Shown: positions 1 to 7,965 of the stretch, piece by piece
Numbering within the stretch: position 1 is the first letter of the stretch
Layout of the letters: each line of letters starts with the position of its first letter
DNA from: Roseihalotalea indica
GTDB lineage: Bacteria; Bacteroidota; Bacteroidia; Cytophagales; Cyclobacteriaceae
NCBI RefSeq assembly: GCF_022458895.1
Contig: NZ_JAINFL010000005.1
Span: 558,001-622,000 of the forward strand
Direction of reading: 5' to 3'
DNA length: 64,000 bases
Notes under the pieces: generated by a model
What the model was told of the DNA's origin: nothing
What the model saw: the letters and a program-made list of their open reading frames with translations, nothing else
The model's database searches: none
Position numbers and translations under genes: made by a program

Positions 1-198
1 TAGCGCCAAGCGAACTGAATCAAGTGCTGGTTGCTGAAGGTCAAGAGCTTGAAACAGTGTGTGAAGCCGCTCCGGGTAAGCTTGCCACAGTGCCTCTACG
101 GATGTAACTGTTTGCCAGTCGGGTGGAGGTGAGGCAACGATGCTGCCGGTTAAACTGAAGAATATCAGGAAGAACCAATGGGAAGTGAAGGAAGTCAT
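1..198 (-). CDS. Exported protein, N-terminal part only (runs off left edge)
   Basis: An open frame of 66 codons starts with ATG at 198 and reads leftwards to the window edge without a stop. The first residues (MTSFTSHWFFLIFFSLTGSI) look like a Sec signal peptide with a hydrophobic core and a likely cleavage near VAS. The mature part begins PPPDWQTVTSVEALWQAYPE and continues into a Leu/Gln-rich helical stretch, as helical repeat proteins often do, but too little is present to assign a family. It is divergent from the beta-barrel gene at 421. Seen: signal-like start and open frame. Inferred: real gene. Function unknown. Confidence 0.55.
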   Translation of the reverse strand, partial: MTSFTSHWFFLIFFSLTGSIVASPPPDWQTVTSVEALWQAYPERLHTLFQALDLQQPALDSVRLAL

Positions 199-420
199 AT
201 TATGATAGGTCGGTCAGGAGTAATATAAAACATCGAGATAGATCTCAATGAAAACTCATAATTCAGGATATGAAATTGATACTTTGATAAAGCTGAGAAA
301 AAAGACTGACTTTCAAAACATGCTATCAGTGATTATCACTTTTCTGAAAGGGGAAACGATGAATAAAAGGTCAAAAACATTCCTTTCAACAGCAGGTTTG
401 ATTTGCTAACCTTTAGTCCT

Positions 421-1200
421 ATGAGAAATATCAACGTAGTTGTTTTTACCATCCTTGTAACGCTGTTTTCATTAAGAGTAGAAGCGCAATCTTATCGGGA
501 TACGACCAATGTTTGGCGATCGGGCTTTTACTTTAGCATACCGGTGCAAACTCTGAATTTGACCGACCTGAATCGGCAGTTGCGTGAAGCTGGACAGCCT
601 GAAATCTTAACTGCTATGACGGGTATTTCCATGGGGTTTACAAACCGTCATCGTGACCAGAACTCCTACGGCCTTACCCAATTCTCATTACTATCTACTT
701 TTGATGATGAGAACGACCCATCTCGAGATACTCGTCTTGTGGTAGGAAAATTTTCTTTTTCAGGTCAGTATGATATCTTAAGTAATCCAAAATGGCTGGC
801 ATATCCTTATTTGCGTTTGGGGTTTAGTATGGCAAGGTTACGGGTTTCTACTATAGATACAACCACCACTTTTATGAGTAGTGTGCGTTTCTTAGGCTCG
901 CCCGATTATGTACAGAAAAAATATACCAGCGGTGTCCTCTTAAACGGCGAATTGGGTGCAGGGATAGAGCGGCAATTCTCATTTCCTGGTACTACCGGGT
1001 TTATAGGGATCAGTGCGGGATATGAGTTGAGCACCGGAGCCGACTGGCAAATAGCGGATATCAACTACTTGTTAGCAAATTCACCAAACTTCCGCACCAA
1101 TGGATTAGTAGTAGAACTAAGAATACGCCTCGAGTATAACCCGCTGACTGCTCCTGAAGATGATAAGAAACCCAAGGGACTATACCGCTTCTTTCAATAA
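421..1200 (+). CDS. Probable outer-membrane beta-barrel protein, unknown role
   Basis: The protein has 259 residues from the ATG at 421. An upstream in-frame TTG at 403 would only add six residues in front of the natural signal peptide (MRNINVVVFTILVTLFSLRV, cleavage near VEAQS). After the signal, the sequence alternates polar and hydrophobic residues with many aromatic strand ends (SFSGQYDILSNPKWLAYPYL, LGAGIERQF, GISAGYEL) and ends with the barrel-like strand VVELRIRLEY. This is the pattern of a small outer-membrane barrel, although the last residue is Gln rather than Phe. No family was recognised with certainty. It stands alone, 100 bp ahead of a sulfatase on the same strand. Confidence 0.7.
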   Translation: MRNINVVVFTILVTLFSLRVEAQSYRDTTNVWRSGFYFSIPVQTLNLTDLNRQLREAGQPEILTAMTGISMGFTNRHRDQNSYGLTQFSLLSTFDDENDPSRDTRLVVGKFSFSGQYDILSNPKWLAYPYLRLGFSMARLRVSTIDTTTTFMSSVRFLGSPDYVQKKYTSGVLLNGELGAGIERQFSFPGTTGFIGISAGYELSTGADWQIADINYLLANSPNFRTNGLVVELRIRLEYNPLTAPEDDKKPKGLYRFFQ

Positions 1201-1301
1201 ATCATACTCAAGTAAAAGGGAGATTGCAAGGCTAATGGTTTTTTGCGTACTTAGACAGACTTTTCTATGTCGATATCACTTCTTGACTATTACCTAAACC
1301 T

Positions 1302-2741
1302 ATGTCTCGTATTGCCATTCTCCTTTTTAATCTTCATTTCTTATTCAGTGCCTGTTCTTCTCCTAATGAAGTGCCCCAGGAAACTGTAGATACACCCTAT
1401 AACGTGGTGGTTTTTCTGATTGATGACCTGGGCTGGACGGATTTAGGCTGCTTCGGTAGTGATCTATACGAAACCCCCAATATAGACCGGTTGGCCGAAG
1501 AAGGTATAAAGTTTACCAATGCTTACGCAGCTTGCACAGTATGCTCGCCAACCCGGGCTGCCATGATGACCGGTAAGTACCCGGCTCGCCTCAATATTAC
1601 CGACTGGATTGCCGGACATGTCAACGAATTTGGAAAACTGCAAGTGCCGGATTGGACGAAATACTTATCAACGGAAGAGATCACCATCGCTGAAATTGCC
1701 AAGGCTTCAGGGTATGTAACGGCCAGCGTAGGCAAGTGGCATTTGGGCGATGAAGAGGCATACTATCCGCAAAATCAGGGTTTTGATTTAAACGTGGCAG
1801 GCTACTACCGGGGGCAGCCACCCAGTTACTTTTACCCCTATGTGCGAGGCCAGGATACTTTGCCCTATCTGGAAGGAGGAGAAGAAGGGGAATACCTAAC
1901 GGACCGTCTTACCGACGAAGCTTCCCGTTTTATTCGTGATCATGCTAAAAATCCTTTTTTTCTGTACTTTCCCCATTACGCTGTTCATACTCCCATTCAG
2001 GGGAAAGATAGCCTGACAGAGCACTATGAGCAGAAAATAGAACCTGGCATGCAACATACCAATGCCGAATATGCCGCCATGATTCAGAGCACCGACGAGA
2101 GTGTGGGGCGGATTATGCAATTGCTGGATAGCCTGAACCTACGGAATAATACATTAGTCATATTTACCAGTGATAATGGTGGACTTGAGCTTCGTAATAT
2201 CACGCAGAATGATCCGCTTCGGGCGGGCAAAGGTTCTGCTTACGAAGGAGGAGTGCGAGTGCCCATGATCATCCGCTGGCCAGAAGCTGATTCGAAAATT
2301 CGCGTGCTGGAAGAACCAGTAATTACGATGGACGTTTTTGCTACCGTAGCGAATGTGCTGGGAACCGGCGGTGCTAGTGATTATTACCAGGACGGAGCCA
2401 ACCTGATTCCGCTGCTGGAAGGAGAAACGGAACTGTTGGAGCGAGAAGCCTTATTTTGGCATTATCCTCACTACCACCCGGGCGGGGCCAGCCCGTATAG
2501 TGCAGTGCGGCAGGATAATTACCGGCTGATTGAGTTTCTGGAAGACAACCACCTCGAACTCTATGATCTGGAAGAGGACATTGGCGAGCAGCATGATTTG
2601 ATTACCGAGCTTCCTGAGATTGGAGAGGAAATGTATAACCTCCTGGAAGCCTGGCGAGCCGAAGTAGAAGCTCAGATGCCAACGGAAAACCCCCAGTATG
2701 ATTCCCTAAAATCAGCTGAATTTTATCCTGAGAGTGAATAA
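1302..2741 (+). CDS. Sulfatase (S1, formylglycine type), lipoprotein
   Basis: This 479-residue S1 sulfatase hydrolyses sulfate esters, normally from glycans. The N-terminus is a lipoprotein signal with lipobox FSAC (Cys18), so it is probably anchored in an envelope membrane. The metal-binding Asp pair is in FLIDDLGWTD (Asp41-Asp42). The sulfatase signature CSPTRAAMMTGKYP begins at Cys81, the residue converted to formylglycine by the maturation enzyme. GKWHLG and the FTSDNGG motif near residue 290 follow in family order. The length is normal. No carbohydrate gene is adjacent, so the substrate cannot be given; the two sulfatases at the right end of the window belong to a different locus. Confidence 0.93.
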   Translation: MSRIAILLFNLHFLFSACSSPNEVPQETVDTPYNVVVFLIDDLGWTDLGCFGSDLYETPNIDRLAEEGIKFTNAYAACTVCSPTRAAMMTGKYPARLNITDWIAGHVNEFGKLQVPDWTKYLSTEEITIAEIAKASGYVTASVGKWHLGDEEAYYPQNQGFDLNVAGYYRGQPPSYFYPYVRGQDTLPYLEGGEEGEYLTDRLTDEASRFIRDHAKNPFFLYFPHYAVHTPIQGKDSLTEHYEQKIEPGMQHTNAEYAAMIQSTDESVGRIMQLLDSLNLRNNTLVIFTSDNGGLELRNITQNDPLRAGKGSAYEGGVRVPMIIRWPEADSKIRVLEEPVITMDVFATVANVLGTGGASDYYQDGANLIPLLEGETELLEREALFWHYPHYHPGGASPYSAVRQDNYRLIEFLEDNHLELYDLEEDIGEQHDLITELPEIGEEMYNLLEAWRAEVEAQMPTENPQYDSLKSAEFYPESE

Positions 2742-2889
2742 TGATGAATGATAAGTGAATAATGATTGGTAAATTGCTTATTAATCATTGCCTGCTCATC
2801 ACCAGCCATTACAACTTCAACCCTGATCATAAAATTTCCGTACATGTTTTTTGGCTATCTAACTTTATAACCTACGAAAACACACACCT

Positions 2890-3231
2890 ATGTCTCTTCT
2901 TCTAAAATGGCTTTTATCGGCGGTTGCGGTGATGATCACAGCCTATATTTTGCCAGGCGTTACGGTAGAAAGTTTCTGGGCCGCTTTAATTGTTGCGGTT
3001 ATCCTTGCTCTCTTTAATGCGGTTCTTAAACCTATTCTGATTATTCTGACCATCCCGATCACCATTGTTACCTTTGGTCTGTTCCTGTTAGTGATTAATG
3101 CTATCATTATTCTGATGACCGATGCTATGATTGCCGGTTTTATGGTAAGCAATTTCTGGTGGGCTTTGGCTTTCAGCCTTATCATGGCAGTTTTAGGCTC
3201 ACTCTTTGACGATATTGCGGAGCGTGTTTAG
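2890..3231 (+). CDS. Small four-helix membrane protein of the phage-holin-4/YvlD family
   Basis: The protein has 113 residues, nearly all in four hydrophobic segments (about 3-22, 28-48, 50-75 and 84-106). The pattern, with ILPGVTVESFWAALIVAVIL, an N-A-VLKPI loop and a closing GSLFDDIAERV, matches the family annotated as phage holin family 4 (YvlD-like). These chromosomal proteins are common in bacteria and most are not part of phages; their role is unsettled and may concern the membrane. No phage genes lie nearby, so a lysis role is unlikely. ATG at 2890 is the only sensible start. Confidence 0.85.
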   Translation: MSLLLKWLLSAVAVMITAYILPGVTVESFWAALIVAVILALFNAVLKPILIILTIPITIVTFGLFLLVINAIIILMTDAMIAGFMVSNFWWALAFSLIMAVLGSLFDDIAERV

Positions 3232-3726
3232 GTAATTAATGGGCAGTAAGATATTGCTTTTTTCTAATTTTTTGAGCGAATAGATTATTCTCCAACTCTT
3301 ACTCTACGTGTCATATAGCAAATCCTTTTGGGCGGCTATCTAAAGGTAAGCTGACCTGTAAGATGAGTGATAAATTAGACCGATAACTTTTTTTGTACCT
3401 GAATAATCTTTCTCTACGCCTTAAGCTTAATAAGCACTGTTAGTTTTCACTAAAATGATTCTAGTGCTTGATTATCAGTGGCTTATCTATGGGTTCCATT
3501 TCTCTAACCCTGACTATTCTAACTTGAAATGTAGGTTGACTTCATGACCACCATTCCTTAAAGTGTTTTGTTAGGTCGGGGCGTAGGTTGGAAGTGAAAG
3601 TAATATTTCGTTATTAAAAATACTTTCTCTGTTAAGCTATGTAACATTAAGTATGCAATCCCACGGTATTGTTCATAAACTTTATAGATTTTTGTATAAG
3701 CTTAGAATAATACAAATGAATTAGTT
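3232..3726. other. Gene-free stretch
   Basis: About 495 bp of AT-rich DNA lie between the holin-like gene and the small exported protein. I found no convincing frame, RNA gene or repeat. It presumably carries the promoter of the gene at 3727, but no clear TAnnTTTG box stands out. Confidence 0.5.
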
Positions 3727-4287
3727 ATGAAGTACGTGGTATTAGCTCTGATAGGATTTTTTTGCTCAGCATCTTATGCACAGACTATCAATCGGGAATG
3801 GAATGGAGAGCTTGAGGGGGAAATTCAACAATTTAAGAACTGTGATAACACCAGTAAAATTGGTCTGAATTCTTGCCATGCTTTTATTGGCAAAACCCTG
3901 AAGACCGTTTATAGGGTTAATGATTTTTATTCAAAGGATAAAAATCGGTATATGGTGGTGAGCGAAATATATAGCTATCTTGAGAATAGCAAACAATGGA
4001 CGCTCTTGGGAAAAGGGTATGAGCAGGAGGCTTTAGAGAAAGCACAAAAACTGGCAAACCAGAATAAGGCGGTAGTAGCCGTATATTTAACAGATGCAGG
4101 TATCGGCCATTTAGCATATATTTTACCCGGACAATTGCAACCTTCAGGCTCATGGGGCTTTAAAGTGCCGAATTCCGCCGCTTATTTTTCCAGCGAACCA
4201 GAAAAGTCGTATATGAACAAAGGATTATCCTATTCATTTCCCCGAAGTGTGATTACAAAAGTGCAATTGTACGCACGAAACTATTAA
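3727..4287 (+). CDS. Small exported protein, possible papain-like amidase
   Basis: This is a 186-residue protein with a Sec signal peptide (cleavage near SYA-QT, residue 18). I do not recognise a named family. The layout suggests an NlpC/P60- or CHAP-like thiol hydrolase: Cys50 sits in NSCHAFIGKTL at the start of a predicted helix, a central helical region follows, then a strand AVVAVYLTDAG leads into His128 (GIGHLAYILPG) and a polar segment GSWGFKVPNS that could supply the third catalytic residue. If so, it would cut peptidoglycan or small amide bonds in the periplasm or outside the cell. The Cys/His assignment is inference. It is a single gene followed by a strong terminator. Confidence 0.6.
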   Translation: MKYVVLALIGFFCSASYAQTINREWNGELEGEIQQFKNCDNTSKIGLNSCHAFIGKTLKTVYRVNDFYSKDKNRYMVVSEIYSYLENSKQWTLLGKGYEQEALEKAQKLANQNKAVVAVYLTDAGIGHLAYILPGQLQPSGSWGFKVPNSAAYFSSEPEKSYMNKGLSYSFPRSVITKVQLYARNY

Positions 4288-4342
4288 TTGCTTCGTAGGC
4301 ATCTCTGCTAAAAAGCACACTCGACTTAGCATTTTAGATAAT

Positions 4343-4380
4343 AAGGGTTACTTTGATAAAAAGTAGCCCTTTTCTATTTT
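4343..4380 (+). terminator. Rho-independent terminator
   Basis: A 12-bp stem (4343-4354 with 4360-4371, one G-U pair) with a GATAA loop is followed by a T-rich run (TTCTATTTT). It lies 55 bp after the stop of the small exported protein and isolates it from the next gene. Confidence 0.8.
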
Positions 4381-4460
4381 GGTGTTTTCATAATCATCAA
4401 GCGAATAAATGAAAAAGCTGGTGATGGACACTAATAATTTGAGTAAAGGCAAAGTCTGCT

Positions 4461-5696
4461 ATGCAATACCGAAGGTTATTAGTTTTGTTCTTCATCTCAG
4501 TTTTATCCTCATGTTCGCCCTCTGAACAATCAGCTATTATTTTGCCCGGTGAGTGGGAGCCGCAAGAATCTATATGGCTGGGCTGGGAGCACCGTCCCGG
4601 TGTATTAGGATATCATAAAGCTGTTTTCGAGATCATCCGAAGCGTACATGAAAAGGTAAAAGTAAAAATTGCTGCTCCGACCGACTCGGTAGCCGAAATA
4701 GCTAGAAGATTGATCAAGCAGCAGCACATCCCCCTTACCAACATTGAGTTTGTAACGATTAAAGATAACGGTTACTGGATACGCGATCACGGACCTACTT
4801 TCGTTCAGGATGACTTTAGGCAACAGTGGGTGGTGGATTTCGAATGGAGAAATCATAGTAATGAGTTATCACAGGTAGATAAAAAGGTCGCAGTGTTGGA
4901 AGGCTTGGAGGTGATGACTGCCCCGGTAGTGAATGAAGGTGGCGGGTTAGAATCCAATGGGCAGGGCACTATTCTGCTGGTAGAATCCATGATGGTTGAC
5001 CGAAATCCTGGGAAAACCAAGGCGGAAATAGAAGCTGTTTATCGAGAGGCAGTAGGTGCCAAGAAAATAATCTGGTTGCCTCAAGGGTTGGCAAATGATC
5101 CGTGGGGATTACACCATGTAGCTGATGGTTATTATGGGTATGGGGCTGGAGGCCACGTAGATGAATTTGCCCGCTTTGTCAACCCTAACACCATTGTATT
5201 GGCGTGGGTAGGGGAAGAAGAAAAAGATGCGCATCCGGTACTCAAGCAAAATTATGAGGTCCTCCGGAAAGCCTTTCAGCTTTTAGCGCAGGCTACCGAC
5301 CAGGACGGCAAGCCATTTACGATTATCAAAATACCGTTACCAGACATTATTATTAAGAAAATGGTAGTCGCTGAGCAAAATGCAGGAATAAGTGATACTA
5401 CCCTTGGGATTGATCTTTTTGAAGGAGAGAGAATTCCTACAGTCGGAGATACCGTTGACTTCATGGCGGCAGCCAGCTATAACAATTTTCTGATAACCAA
5501 TGGTGCCGTGTTGCTCCCTACCTACATTGAAGCAGGTTCTTCTGAAGAAAAAGAACAGGCGGTGAAAGCTGTGTTTTCCTCACTCTTTCCCGACCGGCAA
5601 CTCATTTTTATAGATTGTTTATACCAAAATTACCGGGGAGGGGGCATTCATTGCTCAACCAAGCAACAACCAAAAATCTTAAGCACAACCCCTTGA
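4461..5696 (+). CDS. Agmatine/peptidyl-arginine deiminase family lipoprotein
   Basis: The 411-residue protein belongs to the agmatine deiminase / Porphyromonas-type peptidyl-arginine deiminase family, which hydrolyses guanidino groups to ureido groups. Catalytic-type motifs are visible: NGYWIRDHGP near residue 108, GGHVDEFARF with His232 and Asp234, and the nucleophile Cys398 in GGGIHCSTKQQP near the C-terminus. Unlike ordinary cytoplasmic agmatine deiminases, it starts with a lipoprotein signal (lipobox LSSC, Cys18), so it acts in the envelope or on the surface. No polyamine genes (carbamoylputrescine amidase) are adjacent. It could act on agmatine or on peptide arginine; the sequence alone does not decide. 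Confidence 0.88.
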   Translation: MQYRRLLVLFFISVLSSCSPSEQSAIILPGEWEPQESIWLGWEHRPGVLGYHKAVFEIIRSVHEKVKVKIAAPTDSVAEIARRLIKQQHIPLTNIEFVTIKDNGYWIRDHGPTFVQDDFRQQWVVDFEWRNHSNELSQVDKKVAVLEGLEVMTAPVVNEGGGLESNGQGTILLVESMMVDRNPGKTKAEIEAVYREAVGAKKIIWLPQGLANDPWGLHHVADGYYGYGAGGHVDEFARFVNPNTIVLAWVGEEEKDAHPVLKQNYEVLRKAFQLLAQATDQDGKPFTIIKIPLPDIIIKKMVVAEQNAGISDTTLGIDLFEGERIPTVGDTVDFMAAASYNNFLITNGAVLLPTYIEAGSSEEKEQAVKAVFSSLFPDRQLIFIDCLYQNYRGGGIHCSTKQQPKILSTTP

Positions 5697-5908
5697 TCCT
5701 GCTAAAACCATCGTGGAAGTATGGCAATGTTCAGATTCACCGATCCACTAACCACTCAGCCATTCCTTGAAAAACACCCCTTTCTGTTTGTGAGAAAACT
5801 TTCGGGCGGAAAGCTTTTTTCGAGATGGCAAAATCAGGATTTTTACGCTGAAAAGAAATCAAAAACGTATATTGCAAGCTTAAACTAGCGTGTTAACCAG
5901 TTTACTAC

Positions 5909-7861
5909 ATGATTGATTTATTACCTATTCACAAAAGCCCCAAAGTCAATATTCAGCATCAGCATATTGGCCGAACTGACATCACCCGATTCGAGAAAAT
6001 GCATGTGGAAGTGTTCTCCAATTCCAACATCGCATCCGTAGCTGTGGCGCATGAGATTGCCAACTTAATTCGTACTAAAGCCGATCGGGGTGAAACCTGC
6101 GTATTGGGTTTAGCCACCGGTTCTTCTCCTATTAGAGTGTATGAAGAACTGGTACGGTTGCATCAGGAAGAGGGGCTAAGCTTTAAACAGGTGGTTACCT
6201 TCAATCTGGATGAGTACTATCCTATGGAGAAAAACAACCCGCAGAGCTACTGGTCATTCATGCACGAGCACCTGTTTAGCTATGTGGACATTCCGCCGGA
6301 AAACATCAATATCCCGGACGGTACCCTCCCGCTAGAAGAAATCTACGATGCCTGCATGGCATACGAAGAGAAGATTAATCAATACGGTGGCCTGGATTTT
6401 CAGCTTCTGGGAATTGGGCGAACCGGTCATATCGGATTCAACGAACCAGGCTCATCCTATAAATCCCTGACCCGTCTGATCACGCTGGATCACCTGACTC
6501 GTACAGATGCTGCCGGAGATTTTCACGGAATTGATAAAGTGCCTAAGCGGGCTATCACGATGGGAATTGATACCATCCGAAAGTCGCGCCGTACAATTCT
6601 GGTAGCCTGGGGATACAAAAAAGCTGAGATTGTGAAGGAAACTGTGGAAGGTGAAATATCTCCGGTTATTCCTGCTACTTACCTGCAAGAACAACCAAAT
6701 ACCACTGTATTACTGGATGAGGAAGCTTCGGCCGAACTTACCCGCTTTAAAACCCCTTGGTTGGTTGGCCCCTGTGAGTGGACCGAGCCACTGAAACGAA
6801 AAGCCATTGTGTGGCTCAGTCATAAAGTTGGTAAGCCCATTCTGAAACTTACTGAGCGTAACTATAATGAGAACGGAATGTCTGATCTGCTGGCCATTGA
6901 GGGTTCAGCTTATGCACTGAATATCAAAATGCACAATACGCTTCAGCATACTATCACGGGTTGGCCGGGGGGGAAACCTCATGTGGATGACAGCCACCGA
7001 CCCGAGCGTGCTGAACCGGCGCAGAAGCGGGTTATCATCTTCAGCCCTCATCCCGATGATGATGTGATTTCTATGGGGGGAACATTCCTTCGCCTAGTAA
7101 ATCAGGGGCATGAAGTGCATGTTGCCTATCAGACATCCGGTAATATTGCCGTGGCCGATCATGATGCTTTACGATTTGCTGAGTTTACCCATGATCTGAA
7201 TAAAATGAACGGTACCTCTACCGCAGAAGTAGACGAAGTCATCGCTGAGATTGAGCAAAAAGATTCGGCAGAAATAGATAGCTTAAAGGTACGCTCTATC
7301 AAAGGGCTGATCCGCCGAGGGGAAGCAATTGCCGGTGCTCGATACTGCGGACTACCTGATGAACAGATTCATTTTCTGAACATGCCCTTCTATGAAACCG
7401 GAAGATCTAAAAAGAATCCTTTGGGCGAGGAGGATGTTAGACTTATTGAAGACTTAATCCAGGAAGTAAAGCCTCATCAGATTTATGCTGCCGGTGACCT
7501 GGCTGACCCACACGGCACTCATAAAGTTTGTCTGGATGCTATCTTCCAGGCATTAGATAACCTGAAAGGGCAACCCTTTATGAAAGATTGCTGGGTATGG
7601 TTATATCGCGGTGCCTGGCATGAGTGGCCGATCCATGAAATTGAGATGGCCGTTCCGTTGAGTCCGGAAGAAGTAGAAAAGAAACGGCAGGCCATTTTCT
7701 TCCACCAGTCGCAAAAAGATGGAGTAATGTTTCAGGGGGAGGATAACCGGGAGTTCTGGCAGCGGGCCGAGGAGCGGAATCATGCCACAGCTACTTTATA
7801 CAACCAGCTGGGGCTGACGGAATACGAGGCGATGGAAGCCTTTGTAAGGCACCATTTCTAA
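5909..7861 (+). CDS. nagB: Glucosamine-6-phosphate deaminase fused to LmbE/PIG-L deacetylase-like domain
   Basis: This 650-residue two-domain protein is typical of Bacteroidota. Residues about 30-300 are NagB, which converts glucosamine 6-phosphate to fructose 6-phosphate and ammonia: GLATGSSPIRVYEEL, the catalytic Asp101 in FNLDEYYPM and His174 in GRTGHIGFNEPGSS are all present. Residues about 370-640 form an LmbE/PIG-L domain with the zinc motif SPHPDDDV (381-385; the usual PHPDDE is PHPDDD here) and the distal ADPHGTHK motif. PIG-L domains remove acetyl groups from N-acetylglucosaminyl compounds, so the fusion may couple deacetylation and deamination; that link is inference. ATG at 5909 is the likely start. 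A strong terminator follows. Confidence 0.93.
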   Translation: MIDLLPIHKSPKVNIQHQHIGRTDITRFEKMHVEVFSNSNIASVAVAHEIANLIRTKADRGETCVLGLATGSSPIRVYEELVRLHQEEGLSFKQVVTFNLDEYYPMEKNNPQSYWSFMHEHLFSYVDIPPENINIPDGTLPLEEIYDACMAYEEKINQYGGLDFQLLGIGRTGHIGFNEPGSSYKSLTRLITLDHLTRTDAAGDFHGIDKVPKRAITMGIDTIRKSRRTILVAWGYKKAEIVKETVEGEISPVIPATYLQEQPNTTVLLDEEASAELTRFKTPWLVGPCEWTEPLKRKAIVWLSHKVGKPILKLTERNYNENGMSDLLAIEGSAYALNIKMHNTLQHTITGWPGGKPHVDDSHRPERAEPAQKRVIIFSPHPDDDVISMGGTFLRLVNQGHEVHVAYQTSGNIAVADHDALRFAEFTHDLNKMNGTSTAEVDEVIAEIEQKDSAEIDSLKVRSIKGLIRRGEAIAGARYCGLPDEQIHFLNMPFYETGRSKKNPLGEEDVRLIEDLIQEVKPHQIYAAGDLADPHGTHKVCLDAIFQALDNLKGQPFMKDCWVWLYRGAWHEWPIHEIEMAVPLSPEEVEKKRQAIFFHQSQKDGVMFQGEDNREFWQRAEERNHATATLYNQLGLTEYEAMEAFVRHHF

Positions 7862-7871
7862 GCCATACTTT

Positions 7872-7917
7872 AAAGCAGTGAGACTTCTAAGTTATGAGTT
7901 TCACTGCTTTTTTAATT
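7872..7917 (+). terminator. Rho-independent terminator of nagB
   Basis: A stem begins with ten perfect pairs (7872-7881 with 7901-7910) and extends to about 15 pairs with wobbles around a CTAAGTTAT loop. A TTTTTT-AATTTT tract follows. It lies 10 bp after the stop codon. Confidence 0.85.
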
Positions 7918-7965
7918 TTAAGACTATTTTCAAATCTACATTTTCTACCCTCCTAATACCTAAGC

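Noticed and set aside
2890..3231. Prophage remnant because of a holin-like gene
   Set aside because: The family is widespread in chromosomes and no lysin, capsid or integrase gene lies nearby.
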